From: Pratylenchus scribneri
Taxonomy: Eukaryota; Nematoda; Chromadorea; Rhabditida; Pratylenchidae
Direction: 5' to 3'
Length of the DNA: 64,000 bases
Assembly: GCA_030063045.1 (NCBI GenBank)
Contig: JAQSEB010000031.1
Location: forward strand, 868,001 to 932,000
Below, piece by piece: positions 50,839-63,822 of this stretch. The notes under the pieces are model-generated. The model was given only the letters and a program-made list of their open reading frames with translations. It did no database searches and was not told where the DNA came from. Position numbers and translations under genes: made by a program. Position 1 is the stretch's first letter; every line of letters starts with the position of its first letter.

Positions 50839-51431
50839 TTTCCTTAAAATGATTAATTGTCTGAATTAAATCCCTTTAAAAAAATTTATAATAAGCCATT
50901 TATCGCCTAATAAAAAAATCAATACAAATATAGGTATGTAAAAAACAAAGCAATAAAAAATAATCTTATCAATCAGAGCTCATCAGAGGCATTATTATCA
51001 AATTCGTAAAATAAAAGATTTAAAATATTGTGAATGATGAATTGAATATACTTTTTTATTTTGATTGTGAAAACGTGACGGGGATCGGGGAGCACGAGGG
51101 AAAGGAATTTAAAAGAAGAGTAAAAGTCACAATTCTTTTTTTTTTTGGTAATCATTAATCAATATGTTTTTATAGTTTATCCAATTGAGTAGTAAATTTT
51201 ATGGGCATATAATACATCATATATTTTAAAATGAGAAAATGAAATTGTAAAAATATTGGATTGAAATAAGTTGTAAAATAAAAAATAAAATAATAATTCA
51301 TTATAGCAGCAAATGAAGTATGATGGGGGTGGTGGTTGGTGGCTATTACTTTTTGAAAAAACATTGGCAAATGGGGGTGGTGGGGAGACTATTTAAATAT
51401 TTCTGTTGAAATAACCATTAATATTTGTCAT
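50839..51431. other. Intergenic, 3' flank of the ONECUT gene and 5' flank of alh-8
   Basis: No coding exon or RNA gene is recognised. Much of 51050-51400 probably belongs to the ONECUT 3' UTR. Confidence 0.45.
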
Positions 51432-54400
51432 TTAGAGATTATCATCATCGATTGATGCCGATGCTTCTTCATCTTCTCCTTTATCATTTTTATTATCATC
51501 TGCTGATCCCTCATTTTTATTCCCATCTTCATTTTCTGGCTGATTGCATTTTGTCGGTGTTCCAGGTGCAGTCGAGGCTTGGCCATCATTCAGTGGACTT
51601 TCTTTTGGATTTGATGCTGGCATTTCCTTTTTATTGGAAGTTTCTTCTTCTTCTTCCAATTCCACCTCTTCTTTTATATTTTCTGATTCTCGTTCCACAG
51701 ATTTACGGTCATTTTCACTATTCATTTCCAGTTTCTGTATTTTAATTTAAATTAATTTCTAATTTAAATATGAATGTTAGGGAATACCTTTCCATCGATA
51801 TCCTCCTGAATATGATCTTCCGCGGAATCATCATTTTTGTCGTTATTTTCGCCATTGTCTTCCACCTTAAATTGTTGATAAAATTTATTCATCTGTCCCC
51901 TAAGTTCACCATTTCAATAGTTTCCAAATTATCCTGGACAATTATTCCACTTTCATCAAATGGCATTTCAGTTTCATTCTGAATTTGGACTTCTTCTTCC
52001 CAAACTGGCTGTTGACTATCAATAATTGTTTGGCTGATCGCCGGCGCATATTGCGATTTTCTGGCATAAGCAATGCTCCTTCCCACGACTTCATCTACGG
52101 TTTGTTCAATATGGCTGAGATTTGAGGCGGATGTAGTTTGATGAGAAATTGAAGATGATTTGTTCCGGCGATTTGTTGGCAAATTATGTTGCGGTTGGTG
52201 TTCATCCAGCATTTGATGTTGTTGGGCGGTTGGGGGTGAATCGGGTGGAGGTGTTATTGTGCGAATCTAAAAAGTAAATAATTAATTCTAAAACATTTGG
52301 ACACGAAAATTTACTTGAATTCATTATTTTTACATTCCATAATTTTTTTCCTTTTGAGAATTTTCTTCAAAATATTAAGTATTTTTGTTTTTTCTTTTCC
52401 CCTTTTTCTTCTATAGATTTCTGTACTGCATTTCTCCATAAAAAGACATTTCATTTGAATTTGAACTTGTACATTCTTCATCGGCTGACTGAATTATTTT
52501 GTGGCATTTTTATAATATTTTAAATTTAACCCAATTATAATTTTAACAAACTTGTTGGTAGGGAGCCGGTTCATCACCAAGTCCGTTCCCATTTCGAGAA
52601 CGTCTACGGGCATTCATAAAAAAGTTGGAAACCGTAGACATATCCAGCCTGAGATGTTCCGCAATTGTTTGCTGCATTTCGCGACTGGGCCGTTGTGTTT
52701 CTTTGAAAATTGCCTAAAATATAGATTTGAATATTAAATTTCGAATTTAATTTATTTATTTTACTTGTAATGTCCGTTTTTGAATATCCGTGAACACCAA
52801 TCTAGGTCGCTTTTGTGCTTGCCCATCATCGCCGCTCGTTCGTCTTCGATGGTGATGCCGTGAATTTTGTGCCGGAGTTGGAGGTGGAATCACATTCGAT
52901 GGCATTGGTCCTGATGAAATATTTAATTAATTACATATTATCGAATTAATTTACCCTTGAACATATCCAAAATATTCAGGCGAGTATGAAGAGGTTGTTG
53001 CAGCCAATTGTACATCCTCTTGAAGGTTTCGCGTCCCGATTTGAGGCGATTCCAAGGTTTTGGATTGCGTAATAGATCCGAAAGTGTTCCCTGACTGCGG
53101 CATAAAATTCGTTCGGCAAATATTGCTTGAGGAATCGAATGTTGCTAAAAAAATAATAACAATACTCATAAAAATGGCCAAAAAACCTTCAATTCATATG
53201 CAACTCTTTTGCATAAATCCTTTGTGTCAATATAAATTTCATCATCAATTTCGGCATTCAATGGATCATTCATGTCATTAAGTTGTGCATAATTAGTCCC
53301 TTAAATGTAATCACTTATCATTCAAATTTCAAACTAAAGTTTTTGCACCAATACCTGTGTCAATTGAATTATATGCGTCAATATTAATTGCATTTTGGGA
53401 AGCTAGACGTTGTGCTTCCTGCTGATGATTTTGTTGTTTTGTTTTACGAGAGCCGGATGATCGCGATCCAGATTGTGTTTGATGAATTATGTGTTGTTGC
53501 CGAGGCATTTGGTGTACAATAAAATGGGTTTGCGGACTTGATTGTTGATGTCGAATGTTTGGCGAAGGCTAAATAATATAAAACAAAAATAATATTATTT
53601 AAAAGTTAAAACCGAATCATTGGAAAGGGAAGCGAGTATTGAGGAAGTGATTTCGACGTTGCTAAGTGCCGGCGGTGTTTCAGCATTTGCCATTCGTTCT
53701 AATTCCTGTGCGGTCGGCTGTTGCATTGAATAATTCCCATCATAGTCATGTGTGGTTTGATATCCAATCTCTGATGGGTTCATCTCCTCCTTCACATATG
53801 AAACATCGTTTCGACGAATGCCACTCAACAAATCGCTTGTCCTTCCGCCATTAGGCCTGCTATGATGATGAATTCCCCCAAGAATGCCAAGTGAGTTTGA
53901 GTCATTTCGGTTGCTTTCAAGTTGTAAAGGCGAAAGTAAGCCAGCCGGTCCATTTCCAAAACTAATACATTACTTGTCAATTAAAACAACTAAATAAACC
54001 AAAATTACGTTGTTTTTTCCATTTGACTTGATTGAAGTTGACCATGTGATCCTAAATGCTCCATTGATTCCATTTTAAGTGTTGATATGTAATGTGATGA
54101 GCTAGGCATTGGAATTAGACTTGCATATCCACTTAAAAATAATACATTTAACAATAATTTATAGGGGTTTACAAAATCAACCTATTTCCATTTGTTGATC
54201 CGCCAGCCATGCTAACAGTGGTCAGTGAAGCTAGTTGAGGACTAGTTGTAGAATGAACAATTACATCATGCGAAGTTCCGCCGCCGATGTTAGACATCAT
54301 CAATTGATGTGGATGTACATGTCCAGCATGTTGCTGAGGACTCATCGTTTCCAAAAAGTTTTCAGGCAATTCCTCAAAATGACGGCTATTTGTGTTGAAA

Positions 54401-54567
54401 CTAATTTGGGGTTCTATTTGTAGAAATCCCACATGCGCATTATCTCGTCTGGAAGTTTAAAATTAATACTTATTAAAAAATAACCAATACTTTTGAGTTT
54501 GTGGATGTTGCCCTGCGACTGATGAATGACTGCCAACTCCACAAGAAGTCACAGCAGGTGGCTCCAT
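51432..54567 (-). CDS. ceh-48: ONECUT-class CUT-homeobox transcription factor
   Basis: ONECUT factors bind DNA through a single CUT domain plus homeodomain; in C. elegans ceh-48 and relatives control pan-neuronal genes. ATG 54567 (MEPPAVTSCGVGSHSS) opens a long Ser/Gln/His-rich region. The CUT domain spans exons at about 53220-52960: DTKDLCKRVAYELK, QHSIPQAIFAERILCRSQGT, LSDLLRNPKPWNRLKSGRET, FKRMYNWLQQP. The homeodomain (about 52860-52560) has KRPRLVFTDIQKRTLQAIFK and LDMSTVSNFFMNARRRSRNG. The Phe and Met of FFMNARRR replace the usual W48/Q50 pattern and are diagnostic of ONECUT. An acidic tail, rich in E, D, N and K, ends DEEASASIDDDNL at 51432. The DNA-binding core is almost invariant with vertebrate HNF6. 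Confidence 0.95.
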
Positions 54568-55097
54568 TAATTTTAGGATTTTAGACTTTGATTAATCAGC
54601 TAATTAGAATTAATTTTATTTAGGAAAGTTTAATAGACAATGACTAGATACTAATTTAATAATAAATTTAAAAATTTACAAAGTAATTATTAAGGAATTT
54701 TAAAACATCTGCATTATTAAAAAACATGGATAGCTTCACTAGGCTAGGCCATCGAGGTCAGTCAAGTCAGTGCTTTTCTTTATTTTGGGTTTGTCGTCAC
54801 CCTCAAATAATGGTCCTACCTTATTTACTGTACTGCGTATTTTTAAATATGATTTTCAAGCTTATTTTTAGGCAGGATGAAATATACCAAAACAAAATCC
54901 AAAAACCAAACCCATCCATCAAGCTCTAACCGGGGCACCAAAATTAGAAATTACACAAAATTTTGAATTAGAAAAATATAGCTGGCGTTAATCCACGCTT
55001 TTCAATCCAAATATTTAAAATGGAAAATTTATCAATATTTGAAGAATTAAATAAATTTCGGTATATTTTTGTTTTCTCCGAATTCAATCATTCATGT
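54568..55097. other. Intergenic between ONECUT and the CBD-1-like gene
   Basis: No supported gene is seen. A plus-strand open frame at 54726-54929 has no family resemblance or splice support. The right end is the 3' flank of the chitin-binding gene. Confidence 0.45.
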
Positions 55098-58000
55098 TTA
55101 TGAAGAGCACGATGGTACTTGTTGACTTGGGACGCAAGATTGGGAAGAAGCCACATATACGTGTCCCGTTGGGCAATAATAACTGATGAATAGAGTTTTT
55201 ATTATCATTTATCAATCTTATTAGTTCTTACTCAATTGCTGTGCCACCTCGGCAGACAAAATAATATGCATTGCAGCCATGAGGATTATATGGACCATCG
55301 GGAAGTTGGGCACATGGATCGCTCACTAATGAAAAATTATTTTACTTTTTAAATAAAAAAAGGAATACTTGGTTGCATAGGATGTTGACCAGAGAATGGT
55401 TGAGGCTGTGATCCAGTATTTGGTTGTTGTACTCCAGGTTGAATTTGTCCCGATGGTTGCTGAGGGGATGGAGGTGCAACCGGTGTTGGGGTTGTTGGTC
55501 TGGTGCCGCCGCATTCTGGCACATAGTTAGCATATTCACATTGTCCCGCTTCTTCGTCGTATTTCAATCCAGAAGGACATTCAAATGCATAGGTGCTTAT
55601 TCCGGTGCAACTAAAATTATAAAATATTTGCTAAAGAATTATTTCAACAACCTATAATAACGGGTATTGCAGCCTTTGCTGTAGTAGCCAATTGCCAGTT
55701 TGGAGCAATCGAATTCGGAAGGAGGAATTGTTGCCGGAGGGGACGGATTATTATTGGATGAATTTGATGGTTGTTGATTATTTGGTTGTCCAACATCCTG
55801 CGGTGTTTCCTGTGTTTGACTTGAGAAAAAATGCATTTTATATTAAATAATTTTCCGACTTACTTTTTCTGTCCTCCACAGGACACAATTAATTCCCTCA
55901 TATCGCACTTCTGCGTTTCCTCATCAAAATATACTCCCACGGGACAATTCATCAGAGTGGTGACGCCACCCGAGCAAACATAGAAATGATTGTTGCAACC
56001 TAAAATAACATTTATTAGTGAATAAAATTGATAAATTATGGGTTAATTACCTTGGGCATACATTCCCTCTGATTTGTTTCCAACTGAGCAAAATGAAGTA
56101 TTTGTTGGCTGAACCATCGGACTTGGTTTATTTTGTTGCCGAGGAGGAAGTTGTATGCCTTGAACAACAGAAGGTTGTGGTTGGGGTAATTGATTAGCAG
56201 CAGTTGGGATGCTTGATTGAGGTGGTTGTTGATTTGCAGAATTGGTTGGCTGAATAACTTGGGGAGCAACATTGTTGGGTTGTTGTTGTTGGTTGGCCGG
56301 AATTTGAGGAGGAATTTGTTGTTGGTTGGCCGGAATTTGAGGAGGAATTTGTTGTTGGTTGGCCGGAATTTGAGGAGGAATTTGTTGTTGGTTGGCCGGA
56401 ATTTGAGGAGGAATTTGTTGTTGGTTGGCCGGAATTTGAGGAGGAATTTGTTGTTGGTTGGCCGGAATTTGAGGAGGAATTTGTTGTTGGTTGGTCGGAA
56501 TTTGTTGTTGGTTGGTCGGAATTTGAGGAGGAATTTGTTGTTGGTTGGTCGGAATTTGAGGAGGAATTTGTTGTTGGTTAGCCGGAGATTGAGGAGGAAT
56601 TTGTTGTTGATTGGTTGGCTGCGTGTTTGGCACATTGATTATGGGACTGCAAATCATTCATTTGATATTAAAAATTATTTTCTTACTTATTTGGAACAGT
56701 TCCAATATTCACTTCTTGTTGGGTGGGGGTTGGTTGTGGAGGAGAATTATTGGAATTGCTGTTGGAAGATCTGAATAAATTGAATTAAATTCAAGCCAAA
56801 TATTTTAGAATGAAAATACTCTTGACATGAAGTGACATAGTCGCAGCTATTGTTGGCCGCTGTAGAAAAGACCAATGATCCTGGGCATTTTTGTTCAAAG
56901 GCGACTCCATTGGAGCATTGAATGTATTGATTTTGGCATTCAACAATTGCATATGCCCCATCGTCTCTGTCCATGCAATAATCATTTGTTGGTGTGGATT
57001 GCGGCATAATCGCATTATTTGAAGTTGGAATTTGTTGTGGCGGTTGGCTTGGTGGTTGTTGTGGTTGAGGAAGAGAAGATGGAGATGGTGGTGGCGGTGG
57101 ATTGGATGGAACATTACTGGATGGTGGTGCCGCATTTGGCCTATAATAATATGATTATTTAATTAGTTTAAATTTATTCAAAACAATTGTTGTTGGTTAG
57201 CATTGGCACAAATTGTTGGATATTGGCATGAAGCACTTTTGCCATCAAAAACCAAATTCCCCGGACATGTCAATTTAGTGGCAATTCCTCCAAGGCAAGT
57301 GTAGAAGTGTGGAGTGCATCCTTTCTTCACATAATAACCATTCCTCTTTCGTTGGCAGTCGAAGTCGGCTTGTGGCGGAGGCGGCTGTGGAGTTGGATTT
57401 TCGCTGCCTCCACTTTGACTTGGTGGACTTAAATTTCAAAATAATTAGATAAATTTTTTAAATTCATCATTACCTAGTTTTTCCACACACTTCGGGATGT
57501 TGGCAAAAAGCATTAGATGGATCAAAAACAAGATTGCCTGGGCAAGTCAATTGTTGGGGATGACCGCCAACACCTAAAATAAATTAATGTTTTTTTTTGA
57601 ATAAATAAATAAATTACATGTGTAAAAGTGTGGGGTGCATGCCGTTTTGTAATAATATCCATCAATCCTTTGTCTACATTGAAAACCCCCAGCACTGCTT
57701 GGAAGGGGAGGAGGATTTGCGGGTGCAGAAATTTGTGGTTGGAAAGGTTGAGGCTGCGTTTGTTGGGATTGGGATGGTTGTTCTTCTTCGGTTGGTTGCA
57801 TTGGTTCATTGTTCCTGCATAATTTATTGTAAAATGTATTTAAATTTAATTTTCTACCCTGGTTGTCCATTTTTGCCGCATGCGCTTGGAAATTCGCATT
57901 GGGCAGTGTCCGAATCAAAAAGCAATCCATCGGGGCATTTCTGAGGCCTGGCGAATCCTCCCGAACAGACAACGTAATTTGATTGGCATTTTGTTCGAAG

Positions 58001-60545
58001 ATAGGTGCCATCCCTCTTGCCATCACAATTGAATGAGGATGGATTGCTACCACCAGAAGATGTTGATTGGGAAGAGGATTGTGGTGCGGATGGAACAATT
58101 GATTGAACAGGTTGAGATGGTTGAACTGGCTGCTGATTTGTGACCGGAACTTGTTGAGATTGTCCACATTGAGATGTAGATGGTGATTGGGGTTGTTCGA
58201 CACCATTTGATGAGGAAGGTGGTGGAGATTGAAGAGGAGGACTAAATAATCTTAGAAATAAATTGAACGATTAAATTCACTTTGGAATGGCATTTTCGTC
58301 TCCAGATTTTCCACAATTTGCAGGAAAATCACATTTTGCGCCATTAGGATTGAAGACAAGACCATCTGGGCATGTTTGGTTGAAAGTTTGGCCACCGGAG
58401 CAAAGCCTGTAAAAATGAATGGATAAGAAAAAATGTTTTATGGAATAATTAATTACATCCAATTTGGTTGACATGGTTGAGTGACATAAATGCCATCTTG
58501 TCTTCGGGCACAACCGCTACTTGAAGGTTGGGTGGTCGGTGGAAGAATATTGATTTCAATAACACTTTAACAAAAGGTAATTCAATAAAATAAATTTATG
58601 GTAAACAATAATAACCTGCTTGTTTCTTGTGATTGCGGCGGAGAAGGAATTTGTGGAGCACTAAATTTTTTATATTTATAATTTTGAATGTCAAAAATAC
58701 TTTGATTTGCCGCAATTTGATGGGAATTCGCATTGCGCCTTTTCCATATCAAAAACCAAGCCAGTGGGACAAATACCCTGGGTAGAAATGCCTGAAAAAT
58801 TCAATTTTTTATATGAATTTTATATTAAATTTCAAAACCATTTGAGCAACTGACAAAATGCCGAGTGCATTGCCGTCGGACATAATAGCCGTTTCGTTTT
58901 CCAGCACAGGTGAAAGGCGAGTTTGATGTTTCTGTTGGCGATGATGCTGTCGATTGAGGAAGAGAGGAAGATGAAGGTTGTGATGGTTGTTGACCTTCTT
59001 CTCCATTTATGGCGATTGGAATTTGCTGTGAAGGAATTTGTTGTGGAATTGGCTGAATTTGTTGTTGATTTTGTGCATTTGGATTTGAATATGGTTGGGA
59101 ATAGGCCACTTTGAATAAATGTTTTCGGCCACTGTTGAAATAATATCCACTGGTTCCATGCTCCAAATTTGGTTTAACCGGATCATTCGCTTGAGTAGCC
59201 GGCGTCGTCCTATTCGAAATTGATGATTAACAAATTAAAAAAAAGGATTTTTACTTTGGTTTTCCGCATTCATCCCGATAATCGCACATATTATTCACCG
59301 TGTCGAAAACCAATCCTCGAGAACATTGAAGAGCGGCGGCTGTTCCTCCATTGCAGGAATAGAAGTAAGAATTGTCACAATGCCCTCTGGAATAGAATCC
59401 ATCTGCTCTGGCGGTACAATCAAATTGCGGTGCGTTGATTGGCGGCGTTGCAGTGGTTGTTGTGGGTGGATCAATTGGCGTGCCTCCACAAGCAGTAACG
59501 AATTGTGGGTAGTCGCATTCTGTGAATTATTAAAGCATATTCAATCAAAATTTCCATTAAACTTACGTCCATTTTGAGCATTATAGACGAGACCGGCTGA
59601 GCAATTGTAGCTGAATGCCTGACCATTTGTGCATTTCCAAAATTCACTTTTGCATCCCGGTTCGACATAAACTCCATCAGTTTTTTCGGCACAATTATAT
59701 GATGATGGTGTTTGTGGTGGATCATCTTGAAAGGATGGATTTGATTGTGTTGGCTGACTATTTTGTCGTTGCTGATTGCTGTATGGTTGCGGAGATTGTG
59801 GTGCAGAGGGCAAATTTGGATTGCTGAAAGTATCCTGCATGATGGCTTGTTGAGAAGTGCTAAATCAAATTAATATAATTATTTATTTTCATAACTTCTT
59901 ACTAGGCAATTTTCTTCACAATCCGTTTCTTTGGTTTCGCCTTTTTGCATTTTGACGCGTAATCGCAAACACCGGCATTTGAATTGAAGACTAATCCATT
60001 TGGGCAGGTTTGGTCAAAACGGCGACCCTGCGTGCATTGAATGTATCCAGGGGAACACGGATTTGCTTCATATAATCCATCGTTTTGCTCCGCACAATTG
60101 AAAGGGTCTTTCGAGCGGTAAAGTTGTGTCGAACTATTTGGATCTTGGCAAACGTCAATAGAGGATGGACTGTCACATTGGTTATTGTCCGGATTAAGCT
60201 AAAATGTTGATAAATATAATTACTTAGATTTAAATAAATATATCTCACCTTCAATCCCTGATAACATTGCATTGGAAGTTCGCGTCCATTTGTGCAAATT
60301 GAGTAGTAACTTGAATGGTGTGGGAATGATGCCAACTATATAAACCCTTATTTTCATACCGACTGCATCCCCAGACATAATTGCCATCCTTTTGTTTGGC
60401 ACAATTCACAGGTTGACGGAATTGAGGTTCATCTTATAAAATCATAAATTTTAATAAGTATTTAAGAAAGAAACTCACTTCCTTGAGCCTGAATTTGGAT
60501 GAAAATTAGAGAGAGTAGAATGAGGGCCAATAAATGATTTTGCAT
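55098..60545 (-). CDS. cbd-1: Multi-domain chitin-binding (peritrophin-A) eggshell protein, CBD-1-like
   Basis: C. elegans CBD-1 is an oocyte-surface protein with about 12 chitin-binding type-2 domains needed to anchor the chitinous eggshell. ATG 60545 gives a signal peptide (MQNHLLALILLSLIFIQIQA). I count about 13 six-cysteine ChtBD2 modules in a row, each of the form C...DGYY....C...F..C..G......C..GL.F......C....C. Examples are RFDQTCPNGLVFNSNAGVCD, QAFSYNCSAGLVYNAQNG, AALQCSRGLVFDTVNNMCD, ICPTGLVFDMEKAQCEFP and TCPDGLVFNPNGAKCDFPAN. Pro/Gln/Ser/Asn-rich linkers separate them; one at 56275-56620 is a 12-residue tandem repeat. The last module ends VPSCSS at TAA 55098. Short introns often fall inside modules. 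An acceptor-like TTTTCAG lies about 17 bases before the ATG. The nearest alternative is another peritrophin-type matrix protein. Confidence 0.87.
56275..56620 (-). repeat. Coding minisatellite, 36-bp unit (QQQIPPQIPANQ)n
   Basis: About nine tandem units encode a 12-residue Gln/Pro linker repeat in the chitin-binding protein. Late units carry PTNQ instead of PANQ, and one is shortened. Near-perfect identity between units points to recent expansion. The opposite strand is also open through the array, but that is a shadow. Confidence 0.92.
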
Positions 60546-60771
60546 TGTTCAAGGATGGTCCTGAAAATTTAGAATTATAAATTTTTAAGACTATTCATTT
60601 TCAAAAAATTCCACCATAATGGAGAAGTGGAATAAAATGAAAGAATATGATAGAATGATATTTAAAATTAAAATTGAATGACAATTCCCATTTTATATTA
60701 CACAAATGAATTCCAATCCAAGATGCTTATTTTTCCGCCTTTATCGTTAATTCATTTCCTGGGAATGATCA

Positions 60772-61605
60772 TTAATGGAGATTGGAAGGATAATATTTTC
60801 CCAGAGGAAAGCCATGGCGGGAATGGTAAAATTTCATCTTTATGCTTAATGGACTATTGGACTTTGAACACATATTATCACATTTAAAAATCTTTCTGCT
60901 GGTAGTAATAAACCATTTTCTATAAATTTTAAATAAAAACTTTACCTGCTGTTGGAATTCGTCAAATGGAATTTGCGGTTGCAATTGGCCGATAATTGCT
61001 GGCCAGGGTTGCCAGATGGATTTTTACTTTGGGGGGCATTTTGGAAAAAAAAGGGGGCATTTGGGGGGCATTTTCAGTAAAAAAGGGGGCATTTTGGGGG
61101 GCATTTTTAAAAAGTGCCAAAAATGCAAAAATTTTTCCAATAATGGCCGCGCAGCGAAAAACTAGACCAAAAATTTGCCGCGCAGCGAAAAATTAGACCA
61201 AAAATTTGCCGCGCAGCGAAAAATTAGACCAAAAAATAATAAAATAGGGAAAAAATGACAAAATTTTAAAAAGGGGGCATTTGGGGGGCAACTCGGCTCG
61301 GGGGGCACAAAAGGGGGCAAAATCTCAAAAAGGGGGCAAATGCCCCCCGTGGGGGGACATTCTGGCAACCCTGTTGCTGGCCAATTTGAGATGGAAATCC
61401 ATGCAATCGGTGCAGTGGAATTCGAATTTACAGATATTGGTATGGCGAAATTTGTGCCGGTGGCATTGTAAATTGCGACGTTGGCATCCAAATTGTTGTT
61501 GTGACTTGTGAGGCAAATGGATTGTTTTGTGATGGAGCAAGACGGTGGATTTGGTGGGCGTTGACTTGTGCCAAAGTTTGCCGGTTGAATCTTATTCTTC
61601 AACAT
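60772..61605 (-). pseudogene. Unrecognised short gene candidate interrupted by MITE copy 3
   Basis: Reading leftwards from ATG 61605 (MLKNKIQPANFGTSQ), an open frame with SCSITKQSICLTSHN and NATGTNFAIPISVNSNST reaches SISNWPA and runs into the MITE at 61373. Beyond the MITE (61003 and below) the same frame resumes as IIGQLQPQIPFDEFQQQ, if one 8-bp target copy and the element are removed. It can then splice (GTAAAG donor near 60952, acceptor near 60870) to SNSPLSIKMKFYH and a stop at 60772. The uninterrupted frame across the empty site suggests an exon, now disrupted. Read through, the MITE adds a stop about 60 codons in. I do not recognise the protein. There is no clear signal peptide, and upstream exons were not found. 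It lies next to the cbd-1 start on the same strand. Confidence 0.4.
61004..61373. mobile_element. Non-autonomous hAT-type MITE, copy 3 (inverted relative to copies 1 and 2)
   Basis: The 370 bp element has terminal inverted repeats CAGGGTTGCCAGA (61004-61016) and its exact complement (61361-61373). An 8-bp target duplication TTGCTGGC lies at 60996-61003 and 61374-61381. The interior is the reverse complement of copies 1 and 2, including three GCCGCGCAGC units and GGGGGCAAATGCCCCCC near the right end. It is inserted in an open reading frame on the minus strand. Confidence 0.94.
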
Positions 61606-62191
61606 CAATTGATTAATTGGCGGAGTGGGCGGCAGTACTTGATTTGATTAGTAAACATTTTAATTCAAATTAATTAATCCAAATTGATTAAACTCTTAAA
61701 AAGAGAAAATAGTTAAAGTTCCTCTAGAAAAATGTACATACATATTACATTCTTTTCCAAGTTAGTATGTTAAATAATTCTGACTTTAATTTATAATTCA
61801 GAGGGAAATTTTGTTGGAAATTCCATATTTAGGGGGGGGCACTTTCGAGAGTTTTGTCGATCTGTGAGGATGGAATGGATTCAAGAAACCTAGTCAGAAT
61901 ACATTATGGTTTAATAAGGCCGGGACAGAGACAGATTATTACCAATATTTCACATTTATTTATTCTCTTAAACATTCACATCAATCAATTTAAATATTCA
62001 TTACGATGGAGTAAAAGCAGTATTTGATATTATTCATTTTTAAGTAAATTATTGAAAATAATAATTCATCAATAAAATGGATAAACGAATATTTAAATAA
62101 TTTTAACCAAAATAAATAAATTAGGTAATGAATGAACGTTATGCGATGATGTTTAGTCAATGTAGATTCAAAATCCATTGTTGTCTATAAC
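61606..62191. other. Intergenic, 3' flank of FEN1
   Basis: No gene is seen. The stretch is AT-rich with a single G8 run near 61832-61840. Confidence 0.45.
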
Positions 62192-63822
62192 TCATTTCCC
62201 AGCCTTTCCTTTCTTCTTCTTTCCGTCATTTTTGCTTGTCGTCGGCTTCTTTGCTTCTTCCAATTTTCGCTTTTTTGATGTTGGTTCAGTGCTGTTCACG
62301 ACTCCAGTTGATTTGAAGAAATTATCAATGCGCCCTTGTTGGGAAACTTTTCTGCTTTTCTGGAGACGGTCAATCGCAGAACGAATTCTGTCCTCACTAA
62401 AAATTTTAATGCTATTCATTTTAATTTAGTTCCTTACTTGAATCCCTTTTGAGTGCAAAGAAATTCGATAATTTCCTTTGTATTTGGCTCATTCCAAGTG
62501 AACTATAAATATTATTCTCAATTAAATATAATTTTTCAAATAAAAACACCTCAATTTTGCTCCCATCGAGAACATCAGGATTCAAAAATAATTCTCGTGC
62601 CTCTTTGAATTTCCAATTTTCTGGCGGATGATATTTCTAAATAATAGAATAAAATTAATATTTGATTAATTGTTTCCTCGCCTTCAAATCAATATTTTCC
62701 AATATTGCTTCGATGCTTTTGTGTTGTTTGATCAACTCGAATGCTTTCTTTGGACCAACTCCTTTGATATTTCCGCAATAATCGCATCCAAGTAAAATGC
62801 AAAAGTCAACAAATTGTTCATGCGTCATATCCATATCCTTCAGCATTCTTTCAAGTGAGAATTCCTGATTAAAATTTGGTTAATTTGCTGAATTTTGTGG
62901 TTTATTTTACTTTGATTGGCATTTTCTTGGCTTCGCTGAATGTCATTTGTCTGACCAATATTTGGGAACCAAATGTTAACTAAAAATTAATCAATAAAAC
63001 CAAACAAGGAAAAACCAACCGCATCCATATCCTCTGTTGCAGTTGCATATACTTTCCCTTTACGAACCAATTCCGCACATTGTGCTTCCGCCTAAATTAT
63101 GATAAAAATTTTGATTAATTATGAATAAAAATGAATGTTATTACCTCGCATGGAGCATCAATTGTGGGAATTCCCATCAATTTGAGCAATTTTTTGCATT
63201 CTTCGCTGTGTTCTTTTGTGACCTATATACAATAAAATAAATTTATGATCACTAAAATTTATTCATTTTAACCTTAACAAGTCTTCGTTCAAATTTCTCC
63301 ATTGCAACTTTGTCACCTTTTTCCGTTGCTTCTGCCAATTGTTCTTCGGCATCAGCACGTTTTTCCATTCTTTTGTCGAGCTCCCCCGATTTGAGTTCAG
63401 GTGGTTTGCCATCGAAAATATAAATTGGCTTGATTCCATGTTCCATCATTCGAATTGTGCGATAAAACATTCCATTTAGATGGCTAAAAATATACTTAAT
63501 TAATCAATTTTCTTTTATTTTCTTGTCTTTTTAATATCACTTTTTTCTAAATCCCAGAATTTTTGGTACATCTCTGCATTCAGAACAGAATAACTATTTT
63601 TTTCTTAATAATCCCAACTTTATGTGATATTTTAAACCTTGTTGTTTCGCCATCTGCATTTGTCAATTGGACTCCATCCTGACGAACAGCAATTAAAAAT
63701 TGGTATAAACTCATCGAAGCATCAATGGCAATTATACGGCCAAAATAAGCTTTCATTTCCTTTTCCTTTATTGCATTTGGGCAATGGTCAGAAACGACCA
63801 AAGAAAGTCCTTTAATGCCCAT
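62192..63822 (-). CDS. crn-1: Flap endonuclease 1 (FEN1)
   Basis: FEN1 cleaves 5' flaps in Okazaki-fragment maturation and base-excision repair; in C. elegans crn-1 also acts in apoptotic DNA degradation. The protein starts [20 protein letters not shown] (ATG 63822). The N domain has the metal ligand [14 protein letters not shown] and [19 protein letters not shown]. The I domain has [27 protein letters not shown], and the helix-hairpin-helix [20 protein letters not shown]. The C-terminus has the PCNA-interacting box QGRIDNFF and a Lys-rich nuclear tail ending KKKKGKAGK at 62192. All catalytic acidic residues are present. Removing the intron 63486-63640 (AG|GTTTAA...TTTTTAG|C) restores [17 protein letters not shown]. 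An acceptor-like TTTTTCAG lies about 7 bases before the ATG. Confidence 0.97.

Noticed and set aside
54726..54929. Small plus-strand ORF in the gap between the ONECUT and CBD-1-like genes
   Set aside because: No homology, no splice signals that extend it, and ordinary AT-rich composition.
56036..56635. Minus-strand frame reading (NNKFLLKFRPT)n over the same repeat
   Set aside because: Frame-shifted shadow; the QQQIPPQIPANQ frame connects to the cysteine-rich modules on either side.
56217..56774. Plus-strand 185-codon ORF rich in Leu, Arg and Asn
   Set aside because: Antisense shadow of the coding (QQQIPPQIPANQ)n repeat of the chitin-binding gene.
63486..63640. Possible extra FEN1 coding exon (open stretch with [13 protein letters not shown])
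   Set aside because: Splicing it out exactly restores the invariant GETTSHL…GMFYRTIRM junction; the stretch also has stops in frame.
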